A DNA stretch of 64,000 nucleotides from Paenibacillus guangzhouensis (GTDB lineage: Bacteria > Bacillota > Bacilli > Paenibacillales > Paenibacillaceae). The DNA lies in the NCBI RefSeq assembly GCF_009363075.1, contig NZ_CP045293.1, forward strand, positions 5,925,501 through 5,989,500, read 5' to 3'. Both the position numbers and the translations under genes were made by a program. Position 1 is the first letter of the stretch; the number at the start of each line of letters is the position of its first letter. Below are positions 15,544 through 26,277 of this stretch, piece after piece. The notes beneath the pieces are model-generated. The model was given only the letters and a program-made list of their open reading frames with translations, had not been told where the DNA came from and did not search any database.

Positions 15544-16209
15544 ATGAAAAAACTCAGATTGGTTCAACAAATCGTAGACGGTGGTGTTGTCGCAGTATTA
15601 CGCGGGAATTCACCGGAAGAAGTGGTAGCGATGGCGGATCAGGCGATTCGCGGCGGGATCAAAATTATTGAAATTACAATGACGGTACCCTTCGCTTTGC
15701 AAGCGATTGAGACGTTAGCGAAGCGTTATTCCAGTGCGGATCCTTCGGCAGACAATTATGCGGTGATCGGTTCTGGTACGGTACTCGATCCAGAGACAGC
15801 ACGTGCAACCATTCTCGCGGGTGCAGAATTCGTCGTTGCACCTTGTCTGAACAGTGAGACGGTTAAGCTATGCAATCGCTATCGTGTGCCGGTCATGCCT
15901 GGCGTGATGACGATCCAAGAGATCCAGACTGCGCTCGAGTTAGGTGCGGACGTGGTGAAGCTGTTCCCAGGAAACCTCTATTCGCCATCGATGATCAAAG
16001 CGATCAAAGGTCCACTTCCGCAAGCGAATGTGATGCCGACGGGCGGCGTATCGCTGGATAATTTGGGCGAGTGGATTAAAGCGGGCGCAGTTGCTGTTGG
16101 CATCGGCTCAGATTTAACGAATGAAGCGGTGAAAACAGGCGATTATTCGATCATTGCTGCGAAAGCAGCCCAATATATTGCTGCATATGAGCAAACCAAG
16201 CGGAATTAA
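15544..16209 (+). CDS. KDPG/KHG aldolase
   Basis: A 221-residue class I aldolase that splits 2-keto-3-deoxy-6-phosphogluconate into pyruvate and glyceraldehyde 3-phosphate, and may also act on 4-hydroxy-2-oxoglutarate. The Schiff-base Lys is in ELGADVVKLFPGN; the general-base Glu lies in IKIIEITMTVPFA, and the phosphate site in MPTGGVSLDN and AVGIGSDL. Length is typical of Eda/KdgA. Translationally close to kdgK, so the two enzymes form a minimal KDG-use operon; the upstream uronate enzymes are not in this window. Confidence 0.92.
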   Translation: MKKLRLVQQIVDGGVVAVLRGNSPEEVVAMADQAIRGGIKIIEITMTVPFALQAIETLAKRYSSADPSADNYAVIGSGTVLDPETARATILAGAEFVVAPCLNSETVKLCNRYRVPVMPGVMTIQEIQTALELGADVVKLFPGNLYSPSMIKAIKGPLPQANVMPTGGVSLDNLGEWIKAGAVAVGIGSDLTNEAVKTGDYSIIAAKAAQYIAAYEQTKRN

Positions 16210-16319
16210 TCGTTATTTGCACGTTTCAGCGCATCGACCTTATCTAGTATAGGTCATAGAATGAAGGGGTAATCACAATCATCATGAATGTATTGACTAA
16301 CAAGGAGTGCTGAACCCTG

Positions 16320-17615
16320 ATGAAATCCTTACGCTTGAAGCGTAATGCAAGACCGTTCTCAGATTATCGTAAAAATCTATGGGTACTCACGTTGGAAGGT
16401 GTTCCAGCAATTATTATGTTGACATTGCTAGGAGGACCCTTCCTAACGGGCTATTTGCTTCATCTCGGTGCAACGTCGCAGCAAATCGGCCTCGTACTGT
16501 CGATGACGACCATCGTCAACGTAGTGCAAGTCTTCGTCGCCTTCTGGATGCAGCGGATTACGAACCGCTACTGGGTGCTCGTGACATTCAGTTCGATTCA
16601 TCGTATTGGCTGGGCAGCGACTGGATTGATTCCGTTTATTTTTCCAAGCGAATATTGGATTCCGGTCTTTATTACAATGTACACGATGGCTTTCCTCGGA
16701 AATGCGATTTCGGGTCTCGTCTGGACATCGCTCGTCGGAGACATGGTGCCGGCGGGGATTCGTGGGCGGTACATGGGCATTCGGAACACGATGTTGAATG
16801 CACTGGGCAGCTTGGTCCTATTCATCGGGGGGCAGGCCTTGGATCGATTCCCCGGGCAGCAGGGCTTTAATCTATTGTTCATTCCAATCGGAATTTGCAC
16901 GGTGCTCAATATTATCGCTTTTGCCAATTATCCGAAGATACCGCTCGCCAAGTCGACGGAGTCGGAGTTCCTGCCTATGCTGAAGAAGCCATTCCAAGAC
17001 CGTGCGTTCCTACGCGCTGTGATGTTCATTTCGTTATGGCTGTTCCTGCAAGGCATCATTGTCCCCTTGTTCTCGTATGTGATGCTGCATATTCTACATA
17101 TTAGCTACAATTGGATCTCGATCATTACGGTCATCCAGACGGGCTTTATGATGATCAGCTTCTATATTTGGGGCAACTTGAACATGAAGTATAGTAACAA
17201 AAGATTGCTGTATTGCACGCTGCCTATCATTGCTTCGGCTTGTATGCTGTGGAGTCTTATCTCTGTGCTACCGGCGGTCGTAGTGTTGATCGCGGTACAT
17301 GCGCTGCTCGGCATTGGGATCGGCGGATTCAACCAATTGTCCTTTAACTTCATTATTGGGGATACACCAAAAAGCGAGCGTCCAATGTTCATCGCGGTCT
17401 ATTCTGCCTTAACAGGGTTCGCAGCCTTTCTCGGTCCGATGTTGGGGGGATGGCTGTATGAACGCTTGAAGGAGATGCCGGAGTGGATGCAATCGTATGG
17501 ATTATCGACCTTCGTGGGCTTGATTATGCTCTTGCTTGGCCTTATTCTTGGGCGTGCTGTGCTTCGGGATTCGCATGCGCCGCATCCAACCGAGCTGACA
17601 CGCGAGCTGACATGA
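16320..17615 (+). CDS. MFS transporter, unknown substrate
   Basis: A 431-residue 12-helix carrier. Recognisable facilitator features are GLVLSMTTIVNVVQVFVAFW in helix 2, GRYMGIRNTMLNALGSLVLF in the helix 4-5 area, and GDTPKSERPMFIAVYSALTGF between helices 10 and 11. The helix 2-3 loop (MQRITNRYWV) is degenerate relative to the classical signature, as in some sugar and peptide-type MFS exporters of Bacilli. It begins 110 bases after the KDPG aldolase and may be read through from it; a role in sugar or sugar-acid traffic is only inferred from that. Confidence 0.72.
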   Translation: MKSLRLKRNARPFSDYRKNLWVLTLEGVPAIIMLTLLGGPFLTGYLLHLGATSQQIGLVLSMTTIVNVVQVFVAFWMQRITNRYWVLVTFSSIHRIGWAATGLIPFIFPSEYWIPVFITMYTMAFLGNAISGLVWTSLVGDMVPAGIRGRYMGIRNTMLNALGSLVLFIGGQALDRFPGQQGFNLLFIPIGICTVLNIIAFANYPKIPLAKSTESEFLPMLKKPFQDRAFLRAVMFISLWLFLQGIIVPLFSYVMLHILHISYNWISIITVIQTGFMMISFYIWGNLNMKYSNKRLLYCTLPIIASACMLWSLISVLPAVVVLIAVHALLGIGIGGFNQLSFNFIIGDTPKSERPMFIAVYSALTGFAAFLGPMLGGWLYERLKEMPEWMQSYGLSTFVGLIMLLLGLILGRAVLRDSHAPHPTELTRELT

Positions 17616-17644
17616 TGTGCAGATGAAGATCATATAATATATGG

Positions 17645-17680
17645 AAAGGCTGTCGAACGGACGTTTCGGCAGCTTTTTTT
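17645..17680 (+). terminator. Terminator after the MFS gene
   Basis: GCTGTCGAA pairs with TTTCGGCAGC around a short loop, followed by seven Ts. Confidence 0.85.
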
Positions 17681-17743
17681 ATGCTAGAATGCATTAATTT
17701 CTCGGGTTCACCCGTGAAGTTATTCATTCAAGGGGGCGATGGA

Positions 17744-18517
17744 ATGCACGGGAAAGTCGTGATCGTCACGGGCGGATCGAGCGGCATGGGGAAAGCGATG
17801 GCGTCGCGGTTCGCACAGCTAGGGGCGTCGGTTGTCATTACAGGCCGGTCGCCGGAGAAGCTTGAAGCGGCGCAGCGCGAGATTGCAGCAATCTGTGGGG
17901 AGCAAGGACGCGTTCATACGGTAACGATGGATGTTAGGCAACCTGAAGATGCACTCCGGATGGTGCAGGAGACAGTGCAGGCCTATGGTCAGATCGATGC
18001 CTTAGTGAACAATGCGGCGGGCAATTTCCTCTGTCCGGCAGAATCCCTTAGCGTCAATGGCTGGAATGCTGTCATTCAGATCGTACTGAATGGCACCTTT
18101 TTCTGCAGCCAAGCCGTTGGCAAGCATTGGATCGCGACAGGCACCTCAGGCGCGATTCTGAATATGGTCGCGACCTATGCGTGGGATGCCGGACCGGGTG
18201 TCATTCATTCCGCCTGCGCGAAGGCCGGCGTACTGGCCATGACCCGGACGCTCGCTGTGGAATGGGGCCGGGCTTACGGCATCCGAGTCAATGCGATCGC
18301 GCCCGGCATGATCGAACGGACCGGGGGTGCAGAACGGCTGGTTCCAAGCGTAGAAGTCGGCGAGCAGCTCTTGCATCGCATTCCGGTTGGGAGATTCGGT
18401 ACACCGGAGGAGATTGCCGGGCTAGCGGCGTTCTTGCTCTCACCCGATGGTGCCTATGTGAACGGCGCATGCTACACAATGGACGGCGGGGCCTCATTGC
18501 ACCAGACATTCATCTGA
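17744..18517 (+). CDS. 2,4-dienoyl-CoA reductase-like SDR
   Basis: A 257-residue NADPH-type SDR. The cofactor loop is TGGSSGMGKAMA; NNAAGNFLCPAE and HSACAKAGVLAMTRTLAVEW are typical of the FadH/DECR branch, which reduces 2,4-dienoyl-CoA during breakdown of polyunsaturated fatty acids. That branch normally lacks the Tyr of the usual YxxxK, and here too Tyr is absent while Lys is kept, so this is not a sign of a dead enzyme. An in-frame ATG at 17681 lies in the preceding terminator region; the ATG at 17744 follows AGGGGG by seven bases and is preferred. No other beta-oxidation genes are close. Confidence 0.8.
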   Translation: MHGKVVIVTGGSSGMGKAMASRFAQLGASVVITGRSPEKLEAAQREIAAICGEQGRVHTVTMDVRQPEDALRMVQETVQAYGQIDALVNNAAGNFLCPAESLSVNGWNAVIQIVLNGTFFCSQAVGKHWIATGTSGAILNMVATYAWDAGPGVIHSACAKAGVLAMTRTLAVEWGRAYGIRVNAIAPGMIERTGGAERLVPSVEVGEQLLHRIPVGRFGTPEEIAGLAAFLLSPDGAYVNGACYTMDGGASLHQTFI

Positions 18518-18927
18518 TCAGTTTCATCTCCTGCTCCTCCTCCAAATTTGACCGATGCCTTCTTAGGGTGGGGAAGATCGATTGCATATTGATTTACGGA
18601 GGGTAGGGGGGATCCGATTGAGAGCGAAGCGTCCGCCTTTGAATACCGGGAAACATCACCTCTAGTCTAATCAAAGTTTCCTGGTGTTCAACAGCGGCGA
18701 TATCGGATACCCCCGGACCGGAGTGTTTTTTCAATATGCTATGGCTGAGCTTCCCCACTCCACAAAGGCTCGTCAAATTTCCCTCGCCCAACTTCTTTGA
18801 CCCCGTCAACGTTAATAGTCACACACCAACACTGTTTCTCTAGACCCACACGGGTTTCATCCGTTACGATAGATTTATCATTTCGGGTTCCCCTTAAGAG
18901 GGGATCGGTTGACGTGGAGGGTTACCG
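18518..18927. other. Unexplained 410-base gap before the CDF gene
   Basis: It holds several short inverted repeats (GGAAAC with GTTTCC near 18650-18690; CCCCT with AGGGG near 18890-18905) and a minus-strand open frame of about 71 codons starting at a TTG (18594-18809) without a convincing ribosome site. I cannot match it to a known riboswitch, although a metal-exporter gene follows. It may be a decayed gene or a structured leader. Confidence 0.35.
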
Positions 18928-19794
18928 GTGACAGAAGCATATCACGATTTACAACAAGGGGAACGCGGAGCTTGGACGAGTATCATTGCTTATCTCGGAC
19001 TGGCTGCGGTGAAGCTAATGATTGGATGGCTATTCTATTCCGAGGCGCTGCTCGCGGATGGATTAAATAATAGTACCGATATCGTCGCATCGATTGCATT
19101 ACTGATCGGACTAAGGATATCTCGCAAGCCGCCGGATGAGGATCACCCTTATGGACATTTTCGGGCGGAGACGCTCTCAGCCTTAATCGCTTCCTTCATT
19201 ATGATGGCGGTAGGGCTTCAAGTGCTGTATCAAGGGATTACCAAATTAATGACAGGCAGCAATCAGATGCCGGATATGCTCACAGCATGGACGGCGCTCG
19301 GATGCGCGGCGGTCATGTACATCGTATATCGCTCGAACCTTCGTCTCGCGAACAAAGTGAACAGCGAAGCGCTCAGAGCGGCAGCGCAGGATAATCGGTC
19401 GGATGCTCTGGTCGGTATTGGCGCATTCGTCGGCATTGTCGGTACGAATCTCGGCTTGCCATGGCTCGACGTTGCTGCGGCGATTGCGGTTGGGCTCATC
19501 ATCTGCAAGACGGCGTGGTCCATTTTCCGCGGAACGGCGCATTCCTTGACGGACGGCTTCGACGAACGGGAGCTGGAGCAGCTCAAAGAGACGATCATCA
19601 CCACACCAGGTGTGGAGCAGCTCAAAGATATTCGTGCACGCCTACTGGGCAACCAAGTACTCGTCGACGCCACCGTACAGGTAGATAACGACCTGAATGT
19701 GACCGAGAGTCACGAGATTACCGAACGGATCGAACGGCAAATGCTAGAGAAGCACAATATCTCGCACTGCCATATTCATATTGAACCGATTTGA
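18928..19794 (+). CDS. Cation diffusion facilitator metal exporter
   Basis: A 288-residue CDF-family antiporter that expels a divalent metal from the cytoplasm in exchange for protons. Six helices come first: the helix 2 metal site is ALLADGLNNSTDIVASI (D-x3-D pattern) and the helix 5 site carries NRSDALVGIGAFVGI, with DEDHPYGHFRAET between them. A C-terminal cytoplasmic regulatory domain ends HNISHCHIHIEPI. The sequence type is close to the Mn2+ exporters MneP/MneS of Bacillus, but Zn2+, Co2+ or Fe2+ cannot be excluded. The start is GTG at 18928 behind GTGGAGGG. Confidence 0.85.
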   Translation: MTEAYHDLQQGERGAWTSIIAYLGLAAVKLMIGWLFYSEALLADGLNNSTDIVASIALLIGLRISRKPPDEDHPYGHFRAETLSALIASFIMMAVGLQVLYQGITKLMTGSNQMPDMLTAWTALGCAAVMYIVYRSNLRLANKVNSEALRAAAQDNRSDALVGIGAFVGIVGTNLGLPWLDVAAAIAVGLIICKTAWSIFRGTAHSLTDGFDERELEQLKETIITTPGVEQLKDIRARLLGNQVLVDATVQVDNDLNVTESHEITERIERQMLEKHNISHCHIHIEPI

Positions 19795-19797
19795 TAG

Positions 19798-19827
19798 AAG
19801 CAGTCCTTCATGGGACTGCTTTTTCTA
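19798..19827 (+). terminator. Terminator after the CDF gene
   Basis: AAGCAGTCC (19798-19806) pairs with GGGACTGCTT (19812-19821), followed by TTTTCT. Confidence 0.85.
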
Positions 19828-19834
19828 TGCCATT

Positions 19835-19909
19835 TTTAAGAATCTTTAGGAAAAACTAATCCAACCTTAAGGAAATGTAAGGTAAATTTACCTATTCTTC
19901 GTATATAAT
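19835..19909 (+). promoter_or_regulatory. Promoter region with phased repeats and palindrome before the tandem lipoproteins
   Basis: TATAAT lies at 19904-19909. Covering the expected -35 is the perfect 14-base palindrome AGGTAAATTTACCT (19880-19893). Upstream, TTTAAG and TTTAGG (19835, 19845) and TTAAGG and GTAAGG (19867, 19877) form two pairs, each 10 bases apart on the same helix face. This is a pattern typical of OmpR/PhoB-class response-regulator sites. No regulator gene is adjacent. Confidence 0.45.
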
Positions 19910-19952
19910 TAGGGTAATCTTGTCAGTTCATAGAGAAGAAAGGAAGTTAATG

Positions 19953-21374
19953 ATGCGTAAAAGGTATAGTTTGCTGCTAGTCAGTCTTCTGACGATGGCC
20001 CTGTTATTGGCGGCATGCTCTGGGGAGAAGGCCGCACTTGAACCGTTAGATGCAGAGCAGAATGTGAAGTTGAAGGTTATTTATTGGGAAGAGAACTATT
20101 TCTATCAGGAATACGGCAATTATTTTACGATGAAATATCCGAATGTTGAATTTGAAGTCATTTCCCAGAACCAATTGGAGAAAGAAGTATCTGAATCAGG
20201 CGAGGACTACAAAGAAGCGATGAATAATTTCATCGAGAAGAATCAGCCGGATATTTTGATGCTGCAACCGGACCAGTACGAGAAATTCGCAAGTGAAGGC
20301 AAGTTGTATGAGCTAGACACGATTATCAAGCAAGAGAAATTTGATACGGAGAATATCATTCCAACCGTGATGCAAATGCTCAAAGATAAGGGCGGCGGCA
20401 AAATCTACGGTCTAGCTCCAACCTTTGGGGCACAAGTTATCTATTACAACGCAGATCTATTCCAGAAGAATGGGATAGAACTGCCGAAGAATCAGATGAC
20501 CTGGGAAGAGCTCTTTCAATTGGCGCAGCGGTTCCCGACCAGCGGGGCGGAAAAAGACCGCATTTATGGCTTGGGCATGGAATATGGAGGGTTCTCCAAT
20601 CTGTTTATGAATGTGGGATCAACAGAGAACTTGCGATGGGTGGATAAAACAGGGAAGAAGATTCAGTTAGAATCGGAGAGTTGGAAGAAGGCCTTCAACC
20701 TGGTGGCGCAAGGCATGAAGTCCGGTGCGATCTATCGCGAGAAACCGCAAGAATCCGGCGGCGCCATGTCGATGGAGAGTTATTATGCGCGTAATCCGTT
20801 CACCATGGGTAAAGCGGCGATGACGATAGGCGGTTCTTGGTATATTAATGAGCTTCGCCAAGCGAAAGATCAAATGAAGGATTACAAGCCTTTCCAATGG
20901 GGAGTCGTGACGGCACCCGTCAGTCCTTCGGATCCGAATGTGACGGATAACATGTATCTGAGCCAGATCATGGCTATCAATGCGAAGTCGGCGAACACAC
21001 GCGCTGCCTGGGAATTTGTCAAATTCATCAATGGTTCAGATATGGCCCGCATGCAATCAAGACAGATGAATGGGAACTTGCCGACGCGCAAGGATTTCAT
21101 CAAAGACAAAGAGAATCATGATCTCTCGGCCTTCTATATGCTTACGCCGAAATTTACACCCTATAATTCGAAAGAGTATCAGGTGCCAAGCAATTTCTAT
21201 ATGACACAAAATCAAGTCTTAGAAGCGCAGTCCAATCTATTCCTTGATAATAAGCAGTCGGCAGAGCAGACTTTCGCGAACATCCAGAAGCAGCTGCAGG
21301 ATGGGCTAGATAAAGGCTGGCAAGAGGACGAGGCGAAGAAGAAGAAAGATAAAGAGAAGGAAGCTAAAAAGTAA
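19953..21374 (+). CDS. Extracellular solute-binding lipoprotein, tandem copy 1
   Basis: A 473-residue family-1 (sugar-type) solute-binding protein. A lipoprotein signal with LLLAACSG is followed by the mature domain with EENYFYQEYGNYFTMKYPNV, QPDILMLQPDQYEKF and GAQVIYYNADLFQKNGIELP, the usual hinge-region motifs of carbohydrate-binding lipoproteins. The last 20 residues are almost all Lys, Glu, Asp and Ala (KKKKDKEKEAKK). No ABC permease or ATPase genes are near, so it may serve a distant or shared permease or act as a sensor. The start at ATG 19953 or 19950 follows AAAGGAAG. The gene is duplicated at 21410. Confidence 0.85.
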   Translation: MRKRYSLLLVSLLTMALLLAACSGEKAALEPLDAEQNVKLKVIYWEENYFYQEYGNYFTMKYPNVEFEVISQNQLEKEVSESGEDYKEAMNNFIEKNQPDILMLQPDQYEKFASEGKLYELDTIIKQEKFDTENIIPTVMQMLKDKGGGKIYGLAPTFGAQVIYYNADLFQKNGIELPKNQMTWEELFQLAQRFPTSGAEKDRIYGLGMEYGGFSNLFMNVGSTENLRWVDKTGKKIQLESESWKKAFNLVAQGMKSGAIYREKPQESGGAMSMESYYARNPFTMGKAAMTIGGSWYINELRQAKDQMKDYKPFQWGVVTAPVSPSDPNVTDNMYLSQIMAINAKSANTRAAWEFVKFINGSDMARMQSRQMNGNLPTRKDFIKDKENHDLSAFYMLTPKFTPYNSKEYQVPSNFYMTQNQVLEAQSNLFLDNKQSAEQTFANIQKQLQDGLDKGWQEDEAKKKKDKEKEAKK

Positions 21375-21409
21375 AGAGCTATACGAAGAGAGAAGAAAGG
21401 AAGTTTGTG

Positions 21410-22834
21410 ATGCGTAAAACATATAGTATGCTGCTCGTAAGTCTTCTAGCGTTGACTCTATTATTGTCCGCTTGCTCTGAGAAGCTTGCACTAGAACCGC
21501 TGGATGCAGAGCAGAATGTAAAGTTGAAGGTTCTATTCTGGGAAGAGAACTATTTCTATCAAGAATATGGGAACTATTTCACGATGAAGTATCCGAATGT
21601 GGAGTTTGAGGTCATCTCGACCACGAAGGTTCAACAAGAAATGGAGAAATCGTATGAGGACTATCAAGAGGCCATGTACAAATTCATCGAAGAGAATCAG
21701 CCAGATATCTTGATGCTTCAGCCCGATCAGTATGAGAAGCTCGCAAGTGAAGGGAAATTGTATGAACTGGATACGATCATGAATCAAGAGAAGTTCGATA
21801 CCGAGAGTTTCCTCCCATCCGTTATGCAGATGCTCAAGGATAAGGGGGGCGGCAAGACGTATGGACTCGCTGCGACCTTCGGTGCGCAAGTCATCTATTA
21901 TAATGTTGATTTGTTCCAGAAGCACGGCGTAGAAGTGCCGAAGAATCAGATGACATGGGATCAAGTGCTGCAATTGGCGCAGCGGTTTCCAACGAGTGGA
22001 TCGGATAAAGATCGGATCTATGGCCTGAATCTCCAGGGGATGGGAGGAGTCGCTGATCTGATCATGAGCTTGGGGAGAACAGAGAACCTCCGCTGGGTAG
22101 ATAAGACAGGGAAGAAAGTTCAGTTCGATTCAGAGAGTTGGCGCAAGGCCTACCAGTTGGCTACGAATTCGTTCAAATCTGGCGCCATTTATGATGAGAA
22201 GCGCAACATGCCCCAGATGGGCGATACGATGGAAAGTTATTTGGCCCGCAATCCGTTCACCGTGGGAAGATCTGCGATGACCATTGGCGGTTCGTGGTAT
22301 ATGAATGAAATTAGTCGTGCGAAGGATCAGATCAAAGATTTCAAACCGTTCCAGTGGGGCGTAGTTACAGCACCGATTAATCCGGCTGAGCCGAACAGTA
22401 CGAATAATATGTATTTAAGTGAAATTATGGCTGTCAACGCGAAGTCAGCAAACACACGCGCCGCTTGGGAGTTCGTTAAATTCGTCAACGGTCCGGAAAT
22501 GGCGCGTATGCAATCGAGACAAATGTCGGGCAATTTACCGACGCGCAAAGAGTTCATCAAAGACAAAGAGAACCATGACTTATCCGCATTCTATCTGCTG
22601 ACACCGAAATTCGAGAGCTATAATTCCAAAGAATATCAAGTGCCGAATAACTTCTACATGACGCAAAATACGGTGTTGGAAGAACAAACGAAGCAGTACC
22701 TAGATAATAAGCAGTCCGTGGAGCAGGCGATAACGAATATCCAGAAACAGCTGCAGGAAGGCCTTGATAAAGGCTGGCAAGAGGACGAAGCGAAGAAGAA
22801 AAAAGACAAAGAGAAGGAAGCAGCTAAGAAGTAA
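21410..22834 (+). CDS. Extracellular solute-binding lipoprotein, tandem copy 2
   Basis: A 474-residue paralogue of the preceding gene, beginning 35 bases after it with the same ribosome site and the same first codons after ATG. It is very similar along the whole length by eye, including the lipobox (LLLSACS), the shared GNYFTMKYPNVEFEVIS block, the MTIGGSWYMNE segment and the Lys/Glu tail. Differences cluster in short patches (for example residues around 60-80 and 200-240) that may line the ligand cleft or surface. The pair therefore looks like a recent tandem duplication that is drifting, perhaps toward different ligands. Confidence 0.85.
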   Translation: MRKTYSMLLVSLLALTLLLSACSEKLALEPLDAEQNVKLKVLFWEENYFYQEYGNYFTMKYPNVEFEVISTTKVQQEMEKSYEDYQEAMYKFIEENQPDILMLQPDQYEKLASEGKLYELDTIMNQEKFDTESFLPSVMQMLKDKGGGKTYGLAATFGAQVIYYNVDLFQKHGVEVPKNQMTWDQVLQLAQRFPTSGSDKDRIYGLNLQGMGGVADLIMSLGRTENLRWVDKTGKKVQFDSESWRKAYQLATNSFKSGAIYDEKRNMPQMGDTMESYLARNPFTVGRSAMTIGGSWYMNEISRAKDQIKDFKPFQWGVVTAPINPAEPNSTNNMYLSEIMAVNAKSANTRAAWEFVKFVNGPEMARMQSRQMSGNLPTRKEFIKDKENHDLSAFYLLTPKFESYNSKEYQVPNNFYMTQNTVLEEQTKQYLDNKQSVEQAITNIQKQLQEGLDKGWQEDEAKKKKDKEKEAAKK

Positions 22835-22855
22835 TTCACTACATACATTTTGCAT

Positions 22856-24519
<1,664 letters not shown>

Positions 24520-24535
24520 GAAGGTGGTGGGCCGA

Positions 24536-26212
24536 ATGGGAAAGCCTTTATCAAGTGATCAGCGTGAAAGACGGCTTGAAGAAATGTCTCAGCAAAATTT
24601 CGATGTGCTCGTCATTGGCGGCGGGATTACGGGTGCGGGAATTGCGCTCGATGCGGCATCGCGCGGGCTGAAGACGGCGCTGATTGAAATGCAGGATTTT
24701 GCAGCAGGTACGTCCAGTCGGTCAACGAAATTGGTGCATGGAGGGCTTCGGTATTTGAAGCAGCTGGAAGTTAAGGTTGTTGCTGAGGTCGGACAAGAGC
24801 GAGCGATTGTGTATGAGAATGGCCCTCATGTGACGACACCGGAGTGGATGCTCCTACCGCTCTATGCAGGCGGGACGTTCGGCAAATGGTCGACTTCACT
24901 TGGTCTGCGATTCTATGATTATCTTGCTCGCGTGAAGCGGGATGAGCGTCGGCGAATGTTGTCGCGGGAAGATACGTTAGCGAAAGAGCCGCTGCTGAAG
25001 CCAGAAGGCTTGAAGGGCGGCGGAATCTATGTAGAATATCGCACGGATGATGCGCGATTAACGATCGAAGTCTTGAAGAAGGCTGTGGAGCTAGGCGCCT
25101 ATGCCGTGAATTATACGCAGGCGACGGCGTTCCACTATGAAGAAGGCCAAGTTCATGGTGTGCATGTGACGGATCTGATCACAGATCGAACCTATACAAT
25201 TCATGCGCAGACAACGATTAACGCAGCGGGTCCCTGGGTTGACGATCTGCGGGCGATGGATCACTCGCTTACGGGCTCGAAGATTTACCACACGAAGGGT
25301 GTGCATCTCGTCTTCGATCAGTCGCGGTTTCCGCTGCGGCAAGCGATCTATTTTGATACCCCGGATGGTCGGATGGTCTTCGCTATCCCGAGGGCGGGGA
25401 AGACGTATATTGGCACGACGGATACGGAATACCACGGCGATATGACCAAGCCGCGGATGACGGTGCAGGATCGCGAATATTTGCTCGCTGCTGCGAATGA
25501 CATGTTCCCATCGCTTGCGCTTACCGTGGAGGATGTTGAATCCAGCTGGGCCGGCTTGCGCCCGCTCATTCATCAAGAGGGGAAGAACCCGTCGGAAATA
25601 TCGCGTAAGGATGAAGTATTCCACGCGCCATCCGGCTTAATCTCCATTGCGGGCGGGAAGCTAACGGGCTACCGTCATATGGCTGAGAATGTCGTTAATG
25701 CAGTCGTGAAGCGCCGGATGGGAGTAGGCCTTGATACGAGCGATCGTCCTTGCAAGACGAAGCAGCTGCCGATATCGGGCGGGGAAATCGGTGGATCGAA
25801 GCAGTGGGAGGCTTTCGTGCGGGATCGGGCACAGCAGGGCAGAGCTTTCGGTCTGTCGCTTGTGGAAGCGGAACGATTAACTCGCCGCTATGGCGCGAAT
25901 GTGGATGCGATCTTCGATCTGGTGCCTGCTTGCCAGAAGGAGCTGCGGCGTTATAACGATATGCCGACTGGACTGCTCGCGGAGCTGGCTTATGCGATTC
26001 AATATGAGATGGCTGTGACGCCTTCGGACTTCTTCATACGCCGTACCGGAGCGCTCTTGTTCGATGTAGAGTCTGTACGGCGATGGCGCGAGCCTGTGAT
26101 CCGGTACATGGCCAATCGATTGAACTGGTCGTTTGAAGAGCGGGAGCGATATAGCTTGGAACTCAAGCAGCTGATGCAGGAAGCGGTGTCGGCTGTGAGT
26201 CGGGATGAATAG
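24536..26212 (+). CDS. glpD: Aerobic glycerol-3-phosphate dehydrogenase
   Basis: A 558-residue FAD enzyme on the inner face of the membrane. It oxidises glycerol 3-phosphate to dihydroxyacetone phosphate and passes electrons to quinone. The FAD motif is VLVIGGGITGAGIALDAASR, with SSRSTKLVHGGLRYLKQ following; TINAAGPWVDDL, SWAGLRPLI and SIAGGKLTGYRHMAE are the family's conserved blocks. The C-terminal cap has YAIQYEMAVTPSDFFIRRTG. Start ATG 24536 follows AAGGTGGTGG; longer frames run back into glpK. It forms an operon with glpK and gives the complete glycerol-to-DHAP pathway. Confidence 0.94.
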   Translation: MGKPLSSDQRERRLEEMSQQNFDVLVIGGGITGAGIALDAASRGLKTALIEMQDFAAGTSSRSTKLVHGGLRYLKQLEVKVVAEVGQERAIVYENGPHVTTPEWMLLPLYAGGTFGKWSTSLGLRFYDYLARVKRDERRRMLSREDTLAKEPLLKPEGLKGGGIYVEYRTDDARLTIEVLKKAVELGAYAVNYTQATAFHYEEGQVHGVHVTDLITDRTYTIHAQTTINAAGPWVDDLRAMDHSLTGSKIYHTKGVHLVFDQSRFPLRQAIYFDTPDGRMVFAIPRAGKTYIGTTDTEYHGDMTKPRMTVQDREYLLAAANDMFPSLALTVEDVESSWAGLRPLIHQEGKNPSEISRKDEVFHAPSGLISIAGGKLTGYRHMAENVVNAVVKRRMGVGLDTSDRPCKTKQLPISGGEIGGSKQWEAFVRDRAQQGRAFGLSLVEAERLTRRYGANVDAIFDLVPACQKELRRYNDMPTGLLAELAYAIQYEMAVTPSDFFIRRTGALLFDVESVRRWREPVIRYMANRLNWSFEERERYSLELKQLMQEAVSAVSRDE

Positions 26213-26214
26213 GG

Positions 26215-26265
26215 AAAAGCCGCTAGGTCGTCTGCAATTGCAGTTCGGCTTGCGGCTGTTTTTTG
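26215..26265 (+). terminator. Terminator after glpD
   Basis: AGCCGC (26218-26223) pairs with GCGGCT (26252-26257) with TGCAATTGCA within the loop, followed by GTTTTTTG. Confidence 0.65.
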
Positions 26266-26277
26266 TGTGAGATACTC

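Noticed and set aside
18146-18606. Absence of the YxxxK Tyr in the SDR at 17744 considered as a sign of a dead enzyme
   Set aside because: The dienoyl-CoA reductase branch of SDRs normally lacks this Tyr in the same segment.
18594-18809. Minus-strand 71-codon frame starting at TTG, weighed as a gene
   Set aside because: No convincing ribosome site and no recognised family. It is left only as part of the unexplained gap.
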